Shown here piece after piece: positions 21,385-32,768 of a stretch of 64,000 nucleotides of DNA (positions are counted from its first letter, which is position 1; every line of letters starts with the position of its first letter). A program made the translations under genes and the position numbers. This DNA comes from Zygnema cylindricum (lineage: Eukaryota > Streptophyta > Zygnematophyceae > Zygnematales > Zygnemataceae): NCBI GenBank assembly GCA_037447655.1, contig JBBHKE010003464.1, forward strand, positions 62,001 to 126,000, read 5' to 3'. The notes beneath the pieces are model-generated. The model made no database searches. It saw nothing but the letters and a program-made list of their open reading frames with translations, and was not told the origin of the DNA.

Positions 21385-22940
21385 CAGAAATACTGAGGTC
21401 GCTGGGGTTGCCCTGTCAACTTTTTCTTTCCCGAGTGAATCTCTTCTCCCAATGTCTGAATGAGGATTTCTTCAGGCATTTTGTGGGAGGATGCTAGAGT
21501 CTTGACGTGGGTAAGGGCGTAAGGCATGAGGTGCCGGACTAGAATGACAACCGGCTTGGAGGAAGGAAGGGGAGTTTTCGGTGAGGATGTGGGGGAATCT
21601 AGTTCTTGCGGATCCAGATCCTTTCCTTCCCTCTCGTCATTTTTGGAGCCGAAATCTAGGACTGGTGGAGTATTAGGAGTGTCATTTTCCAATTGTTCTG
21701 CCATGTATCTCTGAAGCCAGTCTTGATTGTTCTTTTTCTCTCTTTCTAGTGACTCCATTTCCCGTTGCTGTTTCTCGCTTTGGTAGTTTTTGAAATCGGG
21801 AGGAAGTTTAGGATTGGTAGGCGGAGATGGCGAATGAGCCAGTTTGTTCCCGAGGCCGATGTCGTTGTTGAGGATTACCGCCCGGGGTGTAAATGACAAA
21901 GGCCCGGTAGCCTTCCGGTTGTGGTCCCTCTGACCCATTCTCTACTTGTCTCTCCTTTGCTCCGAGGTGAAATTGCCGAGTTGTCGACGGTTATCTCCCA
22001 CCCCTACATTCCAGTCTCCGGACAAGGAAGTTCGTGCATGGTGGGCCACTTAGGGGCTTGAAATCTCAGCCCATTAAATCGTCATCATTCGCACCCGCTG
22101 TGCTTTAAAGCTCAAGCTCCGCGAGTTTCTGTAACAACTCTTGTTTATGTTTTTGGAGTCGTTCTGCTGCCGCGAGAGGAGCATGCCGTGAAAGAGATCC
22201 CAAGCGGAGGGGACCCAACTCTGCAACCATTGCGGCGAGTTGCTGACTCTGCTGCTCCATGATGATCTCCGTGCGTCACCAAGGATAGAGAAGTTGAAGT
22301 GGGAGAGGCTTGACGGCAGCTTCTCCTTCTCCAGTAAACAGGGCAAACTGCATCATTTCTTTGGGGACCCCATTCTTTTGGAAACATTGCGTTTCTTTAT
22401 GCCCAAGGAAACCACAAGCCTCGCATTTTGTTCCTTTGGAGGTGTATTTGCTACGGATTTCGTTTGATATCCGGGCGTCATCAAATTTGGGAAGTTTGAT
22501 TTGTCGCAGCTAGGATTGGGACATTTTGGAGGTTTCTCCTCGGGGAGTCGGACGGTAGGTGTCCTTGGTTACTGGAGTCTTCTCCCCCCCCCTTCCCATT
22601 TGAGCCTTTCTTGCTGCTTTCGAGTCCTTTTGGCACGTTCCTTCTACCATTCCTTTAGCTTTAAGGCTAGCTCCGGTTTAAGTTTCCGGGTGTAGTGCTT
22701 CCACACATGACCTGTTTGCCGACAATTTAGGCAATTATAAAGAAACACTCGGTTGTCTGCTCCATTGTCGGTTCTGACCCGGTGTCAGCCACTTGCTTCT
22801 CTTTAAGCTTCCGCAAAGCTTGTAATTTAGCCTTTTCCTCCTTACTCAAGGAGGTCTCCCCGACGAATCCTGCAAAATTTGCGCGGGCCTTGCCGGTCAC
22901 GGCCTTCTCCCTTGCCTCACTGTGGACAAAGTGGTCGTAC
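21318..22940 (-). pseudogene. Gypsy element G2 gag, central and C-terminal part
   Basis: Contains a zinc knuckle CEACGFLGHKETQC (C-x2-C-x4-H-x4-C) at about 22,385-22,428, and an upstream knuckle NCLNCRQTGHVWKHY near 22,700-22,745 in which the last Cys is Tyr. An acidic, Glu/Lys-rich stretch (SEKQQREMESLEREKKNNQ) and a Pro/Ser-rich segment follow before the protease. It is collinear with G1 at 1-1,450. Element C is inserted at 22,940, and the N-terminal part resumes at 29,356. Stops near 22,270, 22,075 and 22,025 and frameshifts break it. Confidence 0.75.
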
Positions 22941-23999
22941 TCTTGAAATCACTAGATTTAGGGGAGGTTTTTTCTAGGTCTTAATTGATTATAATACCTA
23001 AAAGAAAAGCATAGGCAGCCTGCCTCCACCTTCTCTCTCTAGCCTCATACTTATTGTAGTCACAGAAGGAGAGAGAGGGCGGTGGAGCCATGGCTGCCTC
23101 AGCTCCATAGGTAAGACTAAAGAGTGACCTAAGTCACTCTCAACAAAAAGGTTGAGTTCGGCAAGACTTGAACCTCCGCTCAGCAGAGCGAGGCGTAGTG
23201 ATCAGCTCTTACCGGTCTGTCGTAGTAGTCCGTTGGGATACATAGGGTTTGATAGCAATTAAAACATTAGTTAGATCATTAATTCAATTAACGGAACAAC
23301 AAATTGAGGACATAAAAACTAGTAGAGTTTTTAGTGCGCACGAAAAGAAAATATGGACATTTTTTATTTTGGACGACAAACATTAAAAGCCGGTTTGGAT
23401 CTGACGGCCCCTCATCATCGCCGAGATCTCAGAATGGTCGCCTCGGTAGTTTTCGGACGTGAAATGATTTGTCGACACGTGGCAAGATATCATTGGGAAG
23501 CGGGAATCGAGGGGAGCACGAGGACAAGTCCGGAGGAGACACACGTGCACTCCATGGCCTTATCATACACAAGGCGTATAGAATATACATCGGCCCTAGT
23601 AACTTTTCTGTACTGTATAGTCTTTTGATTGGTTCGTACATCAGTAGATAGGGGTTGTGAGAGGGGTTTAGGACTTAGAGGATTGAGGAGGTAGCCACCT
23701 CTCTTCCAACAAGCTTGTATAAATATTGATATCTTTTCCACTCGATACTTAATCGCCTGGCTGGGCGTTTTCAGTGATTCTTCTTGTTGTGGACTCAAGG
23801 GAGTTTAGATTGCATAGGGCTGGGTGTTTTCAGTGATTCTTCTTGTTGTGGACTCAGGGGAGTTTAGATTGCATAGGGGTGCAGACATATTGTCTATTTG
23901 CCTGCTTGGGTAGCAGGTGTCCTAGTTGAAAGTGGATTAGTCTAAAGCTATCTAGAGGTTTCCTGAATTTTACAGTCCAATAGGGGACACAGAATTGCA
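22941..23999 (+). repeat. Element C 5' LTR
   Basis: Begins TCTTGAAATCACTAG and ends TTGCA. Near its start it holds a hairpin-forming pair of inverted CT- and AG-rich stretches (GCCTCCACC ... GGCGGTGGAG, about 23,015-23,085). It also has a tRNA-like B-box on the opposite strand (23,165-23,174), a CACGTG box (23,476) and a TATAAATA box at 23,718-23,725. Confidence 0.9.
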
Positions 24000-24014
24000 G
24001 GTTATGGGCCCACC
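24000..24014 (+). other. Element C primer binding site (initiator tRNA-Met anticodon arm)
   Basis: GGTTATGGGCCCACC, directly after the LTR. All 15 bases complement the anticodon stem-loop of plant initiator tRNA-Met as I recall it (GGUGGGCCCAUAACC). The ATG inside it, which pairs with the CAU anticodon, is in frame with the conserved gag start region MGPPSRVPIF. Confidence 0.85.
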
Positions 24015-24835
24015 CTCTAGGGTGCCCATCTTCACAAATTTGGGTTCATTTACTGGGAAGCCATGATAAAAGGGGCATTGTGTGAAAAGCGATACTGGGG
24101 TATTGTCAGTGGACAAGTGAAACGTCCATCTTAGTGAACCCCACCAGGGCTTCGTGGAGTGATGATTTCTATAGCAGCATCTGCTCCAACGGAGGAGACA
24201 GACGATGGGGACAGCAGTGTGTCTGAAAAGGGGAAAGAAAAGGAGACACCTCTTACTCCTATTGTCAGGGCACCTAGAGTGGTGGCCATGATGACCGAGG
24301 AACATAACATTCAGATGTGGGAGTACACCAACATGAATGCCAGACATTTCATTCTGAGGCACCTCACTCAAGCTTTGGCTACCTCTCATCTTCACATCTT
24401 GAAAGACAAAGAGTTGTGGATGACTTTAGTGGAGACCTATAGAGTTTGTACCATTCAGGAACTCCAGCTGGTTAAGCAAAGGCTAAGGAGTCTTACTTAT
24501 AAAGGAGGGAAGATGTTAGACCACTGTAATGATCTCTCTTGTTTGTATATGGAGATGGAAATTGCCAGATGGACAGGCACAATGAAGAGGAAAGTTAACA
24601 CCCTCGTCATGAAGTTGCCTGAGGAGTATGAAAACATTGTGTACTGAGTGCAAAAAATGGATGAGAGTTCTTAGAAGTGGAACACAATGGACCAATGATA
24701 CTCGTGTAAGAGAACACTATTGGGATTCATAGAGGAGGAAAGAGCGTTCAAGCTCTAGCTCCTGGAACCGACCGGTGGAGGAAGGATCCGAAAAAGCCGT
24801 ACAACAACTTCAAAGGAGACCAATCTGGAGAGCCT
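24004..24835 (+). pseudogene. Element C gag (capsid part)
   Basis: Starts at the primer-site ATG with MGPPSRVPIF. In the 3' LTR copy an in-frame ATG eight codons earlier is preserved; here it is ATA. After a one-base shift comes MIKGALCEKRYWGIVSG, then from 24,159 a 162-codon open stretch with ARHFILRHLTQAL and the helical UBN2-type core (VETYRVCTIQELQLVKQRL, YEMEIARW-like). It ends at a TGA at 24,647. This is the copia capsid protein. Confidence 0.82.
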
Positions 24836-26340
24836 ATGCCCCCGAAGGGTCTTTGTCATTTTTGTAAAAGGCCGGGACACTTCATAGCTGATTGCATCAA
24901 GTTGTCGGAGCTGAGGCTCCAAGAAAACCGGGGAGGTGGTTCTTCCAAAGGGCAGAAGAAGGCACTTGTGGTCACACGTGTCAAAGGAGAGACCGAGGAG
25001 GACGAGTCCTCTGAGGAGGAGGATGGGGAGCTTCTTCTCGATGTGAATCTGGAGGAGAAGGAGATCCCTCGGAAACAGAAGTGTGCTTTTGGAGCCATTC
25101 GGGAAGCTCCACATGAAGGATGGATCATCGACTCAGGTGCATCCATGCATAAGTGTCATGACAGACACCTCTTCACTAAGCTAAGAAAAATCCCTACTGT
25201 AGAAATAGAGTATAGGGATGGGAGAGTAGTTACTATAGATCTAGTGGGCTTGGTAGATCTAAAAGTCTTAGTGGAGGGTAAGACTTCTATACTGACCTTC
25301 TCAGATATGCTTTATATCTCTCAGCTGAGTAAAAATCTTGTGTCTACCTCTGTATCAGATGACAAGGATTTTGATACCTTCACTAGAAAGGGAGTCTTTA
25401 CAGCTAAGGATGGAGATGAAGTCTACTTCACAGCAGATAAGGGCAGTCAAAGAATGTTTAGGCTTAACTTGAGTAATGAAAAGAAGAGTGCTTACTATGG
25501 TGGTGTACCAAGCTTGATGATCTGGCATAAGCGGTTGGGGCATGTGCATTTTGATAAGCTTAGGGAAATGAAGAAGCTTGGTGAAGTATAAGGTATTCAG
25601 TTTGGGGATAATTAAATGATGGATGATTGTAGTGGCTGTGCCCAAGGTAAGGCTCACAAACTTCCCTTTTCCAAAACAACCATATATAGAGGCGAGAATG
25701 TACTAGATCTGGTTCATACAGATATCCAGGGACCAGCAAAAGTACCTTCCGTCAGGGGAAAGAGGTATATGTTGACCATTACCGATGACTGGTCTTGATA
25801 TTTTAGAGTCTTCTTCCTCAAAAAAAAGTTTTAAACACCAATATACTCCATCGAATACAAAGCCTGGAGTGAGAAGTTGCACGGAACCCCCATTAAACTA
25901 ATAAAAAGTGATAATGGGGGAGAGTACACCTCTAACCAGTTTGAGGTATACTTGAGAGATTAGGGAGTTCAACATCAGAAAACTGTACCAAATAATCCAT
26001 AACAAAATGGGGTAGCTGAGAGGTTAAACCGGACTCTGGGATATAGTGTGTGTAGTATGCTGTCTGATACGAAAATAGGAAGAAGATTTTTGGGCAGAAA
26101 ACATTAACTTTGCTAACTACATTAAGAATAGAATCCTCACTACATCAATTAAAGGAATGATACCCTATGAGAGATGGGTTGGAAGGAAACCAAATATTTC
26201 TCACTTGAAAGTATTCGGTTGTCAAGTATACAGTGTTAACACAGATAAGAAAAACTGGAAACTAGATGCTACAAGGAAACCAGGATATTTTGTGGGATAT
26301 AATGAGGATATCAAAGGATATAGAGTTTATGACTGAGCTA
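24836..26340 (+). pseudogene. Element C nucleocapsid, protease and integrase
   Basis: The zinc knuckle CHFCKRPGHFIADC opens the segment. An acidic stretch (EEDESSEEEDGELLLD) is followed by the protease site GWIIDSGASMHKC near 25,125, the pre-integrase WHKRLGHVHFDKLREM, and CSGCAQGKAHKLPF. The integrase core is IHTDIQGP-like (VHTDIQGP), TITDDWS, then SDNGGEYTS and QNGVAERLN in a frame broken by several stops (25,589 TAA, 25,796 TGA, and about 25,963 and 26,000). TGA at 25,796 replaces an Arg codon by a C-to-T change. The tail reads PGYFVGYNEDIKGYRVYD. Confidence 0.85.
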
Positions 26341-28334
26341 AACAAGATATCATTCTGGCAAAGCATCTAGTTGTCATCGATGAAGGAAAGTCATTTGATC
26401 CTTTCAAATACACTAAGAAGATAAGAATCAGTTTTGAGTCCGAGAGTGAGGAGGACTCAGATCTTCCCCGAAGGGACACAAGTGAAAACGTGTTTGCAAA
26501 TTCAAGGAAAATCCACGATGGAGGAGATACAGTGGAATCTCCTCATATCTCTATACACTCCGAGGAGACAGAGGAGGAGGAGCCGAAACCGGCTTCCATA
26601 GATAGGGGAGTCGATGAGACAGTAAGGAGGAACCCGAGACTTCCTTACATTCCAGCTTCGGTCTTTGAGGGAGGACAAAGGAGCAGCAAAAGGCTACAAG
26701 AAAAACAAGTTGCTCACAAGGTAACAAAGCTATCTCACCCAGATGAGCCTCGGTCATACTCGGAGGCAATAGACAGTCGGGATAAAGACCGATGGGTTAG
26801 AGCCATAAATGATGAGATGGCTTCCATCATGGAAGCGAATGCTTGGGAGCTGGTGGACTGTCCTCCAAACATAAAACCTATCGGGTGCAAATGGGTATTT
26901 TAATTGAAACTGAACCCAGATAATACCATTAAGAGATATAAGGCTCGGTTGGTAACAAAGGGGTCACCAAAAAGAGGGGATAGATTATGAGGAGACTTTT
27001 GCTTCGGTGGTTCGATTCCCATTTGTAAGGATTCTCTTTAGTCTAGCGGCAGCACAAGACATGGAAATACACCAGATGGATATAAAGACGGCCTTCCTCA
27101 ACGGTGAACTAGAGGAAGAAATCTTCATGCGGCAACCAGAGGGATTTGTAGAGGAAGGAGAGGAGAGCAAAGTCTGCGGACTCGTAAAGTCTTTATATGG
27201 ACTGAAGCAGACTCCCAACCAATGGAATAAGAAATTAGAAAAGTTTCTCACAAGTCTTGGATATATCCGGATAAGTTCTGACCATTCTATTTACATGTTT
27301 GAGGATGAGAATGGTGTTATTTTTATTGCAATTTATGTGGATGATTTGGTGATGTTACATAAGTCTATGGAAAAGATCAATAAGCTAAAGAAAGATCTTA
27401 AAAGCAGATTTGACATGAAAGATTTAGGAGAGGCTAAAAGTATTTTGGGGATTCAAATGGAAAGAGATAAGGGGAAGAGGATAATCAGACTTACTCAGAA
27501 GGAAGCTATCGGAAATATGCTTGAGAAGTTTTTGATGGAAAAAGCAAACAGTTGTACCACTCCCATAGACTTGAAGAAAGTAAGTGATGGGAGTGTAGAA
27601 GGAGGAATGATAATACTAGATGATAAGATGAGTCCAAAAGAGAGACCGTTTATGAAGTCTATTCCTTACAGACAGGTTGTAGAAAGCTTGATATACTTTA
27701 TGAATTGTACTAGACTGGACATAGCAGCATCAGTTGGAGTCCTCAGTAGGAGTCTTAATGACCCTAGGAAGAGAGACTGGGTGCCAGCCAAGAGAGTCAT
27801 GAGATACTTAGTGGGAACCATGGATTTATGGTTGCATTTGGGAGGGGAGCACACTAACATCACTACTTGGAGTGATGCCAGTTATGGGGATGCACCTATG
27901 AGACTTGCACTTTTGGATATGTGTTATATGTGGTGGAAGGTGTTTGTTGTTGGAGCAACAAACAACAAAAGGTGGTTGCTCAATCCACTATCGAGGCTGA
28001 GTACATGGCCTCTTATTCTGTAGTGAAAGAGCTGATGTGGGTCAAGTCTTTATTGCGAGAACATGGGTATAAAAATAAGGGAGTGCATGAAGTGATTTGT
28101 GATAATCAAGCTGCAATTGCAATTGCAGCCAATCCAAAACATCATTTTAAGGCTAATCATATGGATATAAGATTGAGTTTTGTGAGGGAAAAGGTTGAAA
28201 ACAAAATTGTGAATCTTGTGTACAAAGGTGATGGAGAAATGGTAGCTGATATAATGACAAAACCTGTGCTCTCTCTTAAGTTAAAATACTACAGAGAAAA
28301 GTGTGGGGTAAAAGAGAAACTAAAATTAGACTAG
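26341..28334 (+). pseudogene. Element C integrase tail, reverse transcriptase and RNase H
   Basis: The open stretch 26,490-26,903 holds an acidic linker and the start of reverse transcriptase (AINDEMASIMEANAWELVD, GCKWVF) before a TAA where the relatives have Lys. The open stretch 27,007-28,023 has MDIKTAFLNGELEEEIFM, LYGLKQTPNQW, the catalytic IAIYVDDLVML box near 27,340, and the LIYFMNCTRLDIAASVGVLS segment. A frameshift near 27,920 leads to RNase H (STIEAEYMAS, VREKVENKIVNLVY, ADIMTKPV) with its stop at 28,332-28,334. It encodes cDNA synthesis functions, but this copy is not translatable as one chain. Confidence 0.87.
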
Positions 28335-28347
28335 AAAATAAAGGGAG

Positions 28348-29350
28348 TTATGAAATCACTAGATTTAGGGGAGGTATTTTTAGGTCTTAATTTGAATAAA
28401 AGGGCTAAAAAAAAATCATAGGTAGCCTGCCTCCACCTTCTCTCTCTAGCCCCTATACTTGTTGTAGTCATTGAAAAAGAGAGAGGGCGGTGGAGCTATG
28501 GCGCCCTCAACTCCATAGGCAGGACTAAAGAGTGACCTAATTCACTCTCAATAAAAAGGTTAAGTCTGGCAGGACTCGAACCTCCGACCGGCAGAGCGAG
28601 GCGTAGCCGTCAGCTCTTATCGGTCGGTCGTAGTAGTCCGTTTAGATACATAGGGTTTGATAGCTATTTAAAAAGTAGTTAGATCATTAATTCGTTTAAC
28701 GTAATAACAAATTGAGGATATAGAAACTAGTTGAGTTTTTAGTGCGCACTAATCAAATGTACCGGACATTTGGTATTTTGGACGGCGAGCATTAAAAACC
28801 GGTTTAGATCCGACGCCCCCTCATCATCGCCAAGATCTCGGAACGGCCGCCTTCGCAATTTTCAGACGTGACATGACTTGTATACACGTGGCAAGATATC
28901 ATTGGGAAGCGGGAATCCTGGGGAGCATATGGACAAGTCCGGACGAGACAGGCGTCCACTCCATGGCCTTATCGTACACAAGCCGTACAGAAAGTACATC
29001 AGCCCTAGTACCTTTTTCTGTACTATACAGTCTTATGATAGGTTCGTACATCAGTAGATAGGGGTTGTGAGAGGGGTTTAGGACTAAGAGGATTGAGGAG
29101 GTAGCCGCCTCTCTCCCAACAAGCTTGTATAAATTTTGGCATCTTTGTCACTCGATATTTAATCGCGTGGTTGGGCGTTTTCAGTGATTTTTCTTGTTGT
29201 GAAATCACAGGAGTCCACACTGCACAAGGGTGCAGTCATATTGTCTATTTGCATGCTTGGGTAGCAGTTGTCCTTGTTGAAAGTAAGTTAGTCAAAAGCT
29301 ATCTACAGGCTTCCTAAATTTTGCAGTCCAATGGGGGACACACAAGTGCA
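28348..29350 (+). repeat. Element C 3' LTR
   Basis: Begins TTATGAAATCACTAG directly after AAAGGGAG and ends GTGCA before CGTAC. It is diverged from the 5' LTR by many substitutions and small indels, so C is older than A. It has the B-box GGTTCGAGTCC on the minus strand at 28,572-28,582, CACGTG at 28,885 and an in-frame gag ATG near its end. Confidence 0.9.
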
Positions 29351-29355
29351 CGTAC

Positions 29356-30236
29356 AACTTCATCACCACCATCGAAATGTCCTTGGCGGAGGGATTAATG
29401 TCGTGAACTGCGTGTCTGGCAATCCAATTATCCATGCAGTCTGCCCTGTCGGCCTGAAGGAATTACGGACGGCGATGAAATATTTTGTTGCCATCGCCGG
29501 AAGGTCAATAGTTGACAGCTTCGTATTTTGACAAAGGTTGGAGAGTCCGTTGAAAAGAGTCTGTGGAGTCTCGATCTTCAAACAGTGGAATTCCGTGAAT
29601 TCCTTGATAGCACACTCATTCCTCTCGGTGTAGACGAGCCTCCATATGTTCAACAGAGTAGTACAAGGGTTCGGATTGGCAACCATGCGAGTTGCCGCCC
29701 GGGCCGCCTGTAGGGCTTAGAGTTGGTAAACATAGGCTTTTCCATGGGCCTGTTTCATTTCATCTGTGAAGGTATCAGTCACAAGTGTTGCAGCCGCTGC
29801 AGCCAAGTTGACCTCCGCTTGTAAAACAACCGCATCAAAAGTTGGGTTCGAGATCTTGATACTAGGAGCCATCAAGGGTGGTTGTCGCTCCTTGTAATCC
29901 GCCAACGCCCCTCATGAAAGGTAGTTGACCATCTTAGGGAAAAGGGTTGTCTCGTAGTCATCTGGAATAGCTCCTCCCCTATTTGTTGATTTCACATTGT
30001 GTGAAAGATTTCTAGAGCAACTCGAAATCCGAAAATGCAATCCCCGAGCTATCTCCTGTAAAGATCCGGATGTCCCACATTGCCTTTTTTTCCTCTGCAT
30101 AATTGGTGAAATGGGAAGAGGAAGGCCCGGTGGGATTGACAAACTGGGTCGAAGAGATGACTTCTATATCCTCTTCTCCGGGACCGCAATCGTCTCTTTT
30201 TTCGATAGAAGGTGCTGCCCTGAGAGGTGTGGATCA
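29356..30236 (-). pseudogene. Gypsy element G2 gag, N-terminal part
   Basis: Continues G2 gag upstream of the element C insertion. It reads STQFVNPTGPSSSHFTNYAE, RIFTGDSSGIAFSDFELL, then RGGAIPDDYETTLFP, ADYKERQPPLMAPSIKIS, an Ala-rich helix and IPQTLFN-like ETPQTLFNGLSNLCQNTKL, AMATKYFIAV. Frames change several times. The boundary with the LTR of element D is at 30,237. The coding-like stretch at 36,719-37,310 might be the still more upstream part, cut off by D, but I could not show this. Confidence 0.68.
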
Positions 30237-31241
30237 TGTAACTCTGAGACCTCCATAGATCCTCAGAGAAGGCAACTCACACTAAGCCTCTAGGATAACC
30301 TTGACCCACTTGTGTTAAATCAAGAATAGCTGCCACCCAGACAGATACTGACTCTGACCAGCTTCACCCCTGTGAAGACAAGACTCCCCTGAGTCAATAG
30401 CAAAAAAAATCTCTGAATTTGCTCCCCTGAGCAGCTAGTTATCAATGGCCAAAGATGACCTATTTGTACAAAAGCTCTCTGGAGAGAGGCGGCTATCCCA
30501 AATTTTACTAAGTCCTAGATCCCTCTCTAAACCCTGTAATACTTAAGTACGGCACCAATCAGAGGACTGTATAGTAGAGAAGGTACAGGTGCCGGAGTAC
30601 TTTCTGTACGACATTTGTACGACATGGCCATACAGGTGACGCCTGTCCTATCCGGACTTGTTGTGCAGCTTCTTGGAGATTCCGCAAACCCTTGAGATGT
30701 CGTCACGTGTCATCCGGTGTGGCAGTGACCGAAAACTGCCAAAGCGGCCATTCCGGAACGGCTGCTTCTGCCATGGCCGTCCGATCCAAATCGGCTTTTA
30801 ATACTGACCGTCGAAATAAATGTCCGTACCATTTGTTTCGTACTATATATAAGTACAACGCGTTCTATGCTCCATCATCCCGTTTAACAATTAAATGGAA
30901 ATTTCTGCGTCTAACTATTTAAAAAGTTATTAAACCATATAAATCACAGCAATGGTCCTAGACAATAGGATAAAGCTATCGGCTACCGGCTACCTGGCGG
31001 ACGGTAGGTACCAGGATCAAATCGTGCTTTCGGCAGCCAAGTTTTGCTAAGCACTAGCTTGGGCTCTCCTCTGTCTCCTTGAAAACAGCATAGGTAGCCA
31101 TGGCTCTGACTCCCTCTCCAGTCTTCGGTGACTGCGACAAGTGTGGGGACTTGGGAGAGGAGTAAGAGGAAGGTTGCCTTTGCTGTTTTCCTATTTTAAT
31201 TTTACACTATTCAAAACTAGAAAATACCTCTAATTTCTACA
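30237..31241 (-). repeat. Element D 3' LTR
   Basis: Starts TGTAGAAATTAGAGG next to the polypurine tract on the minus strand and ends CAGAGTTACA at 30,237. It contains CACGTG at 30,704 and an inverted AG/CT-rich pair near its start (31,090-31,180). Confidence 0.87.
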
Positions 31242-32768
31242 CTCCCCAAATTTTCTAGTCACTCTTAATTTTAAGGCCACACTTCTCTTACAGAAAATTA
31301 ATTTTGGAGATGGTACAGACTTTGTCATCATGTCTGCAACAATTTCACTATCTGGTTTATATTCTAAACTGATTATTTTGTTTTCTTTCTTCTCTCTTAC
31401 AAAACTGAGTCTGATGTCCATATGTTTGGCTTTAAAGTGGTGTTTGGGATTAGCAGCGATGGCAATGGCTGCTTGATTATCAAAGAATATTATTCTGTAC
31501 ACCACTCTTAAGGTGTCCAAGTTCACTAAGCAGGGACTTCACCCACATAAATTCTTTTACAGCAGAGCAAGAGGCCATATATTCAGCCTCCATTGTGGAC
31601 TAAGCAATGACCTTTTGTAGTTTGCTGCTCCAACAGCAAGCCCCATCACCCACATACAACACATATCCAGATGTACACCTCCTCATAGGAGCATCCCCAT
31701 AACTGGCATCACTCTAAGTGGTGATGTCAGTGTTGCTCCCCCCCAAATGATAATATAGATCTCTAATCCCTATGAGATATCTAAGGACTATTTTAGCTGC
31801 CTCCCAATCTTTCTTAGTGGGAGCATTCAGACTCCTACTTAACACTCCTACTGCTGCAGCTATATCCGGTCGAGTGCAATTCATAAAATAGAGTAGGCTA
31901 CCAACTATTTGTCTATAAAAAATAGTCTGCATAAACTTCTTTTCTTCTGGACCTAACTCATCATCCAAGACTATGACTCCTTCTTCTACACTCCCCTCAC
32001 TTCCTTTCTTTAGCTCCATTGTAGTAGTACAACTGTTAGCCTTGTCCATTTGGAATCTTTCCAACATATTTCCAATGGCTTCCTTTGAAGTTAATTTGAT
32101 GATCTTTCTATCCCTATCTCTTTCCACCTGAATTCCCATAACATACTTTGCTTCTTCATATCATTTATTTCAAATCTTCCCTTTAGATCATTTTTCAGTT
32201 TATTAATTTTGTCCATAGATTTGGTTTAAACCAGCAAGTCATCAACAGAAATTGCAATAAAAATAATACCTTCTTGATCTTCAAACAGGTAAATTGAATG
32301 ATCCGAGCTGATTCTTATATAACCCAGATTTGTAAGAAAGTCATCAAGCTTTTTGTTCCATTGTCGAGGTGCCTATTTCAGGCCATAGAGATATTTAGTT
32401 AGCCGGCATAACTTGCTCTCTTCTCCTTGTTCCAAGAAACCTTCGGGTTGTGGCATGAAGATCTCCTCTTCCAGCTCTCCATGAAAGAAGGATGTCTTGA
32501 TATCCATCTGGTGCACCTCCATATCTTCCGCTACGGCCAAACTGAGAAGAATACGGACCGAGGGAAATCTGACGACCGATGCAAAGGTTTCTTCGTAGTC
32601 TCTTTCTTCTTTCTGAGTGAATCCTTTGGCTACCAACCGGGCCTTGTACCGCTCGATGGTGTTGTCTGGGTTTAGTTTCAATTTAAACACCCACTTATAA
32701 CCAATTGGTTTTCGGTTAGGTGGACAGTCCACCAGCTCCCAAGTATTGGCTGCCATAATTAAAGCCAT
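31230..32768 (-). pseudogene. Element D reverse transcriptase and RNase H
   Basis: Reads ANTWELVDCPPNRKPIGYKW, YKARLVAKGFTQKEE, MDIKTSFFHGELEEEIFM, then TAG at 32,373-32,375 where C encodes Gln of GLKQ. The active-site box is SVDD (near 32,235-32,245) instead of YVDD. After a frameshift come MGIQVERDRDRKIIKL and LLYFMNCTRPDIAAAVGVLS. TAG near 31,715 replaces the Trp of TTWSDASYGD, and TAG at 31,600-31,602 replaces the Gln of AQSTMEAEYM. RNase H ends at 31,230. It is dead in at least five places. Confidence 0.86.

Larger units (their letters stand above)
22941..29350 (+). mobile_element. Ty1/copia element C, nested in gypsy G2 gag
   Basis: A 6,410-bp copia element. The 5' LTR is 22,941-23,999, the primer site begins at 24,000, the polypurine tract AAAGGGAG ends at 28,347, and the 3' LTR is 28,348-29,350. 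The duplication CGTAC (22,936-22,940 and 29,351-29,355) fits the G2 gag frame: joining the flanks restores a sequence collinear with G1 near 1,430. It has the full gag, protease, integrase, reverse transcriptase and RNase H order. It is the same lineage as D (matching LTR, primer site and proteins) and a sister lineage to A and B. It is broken by many stops and frameshifts. Confidence 0.92.
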
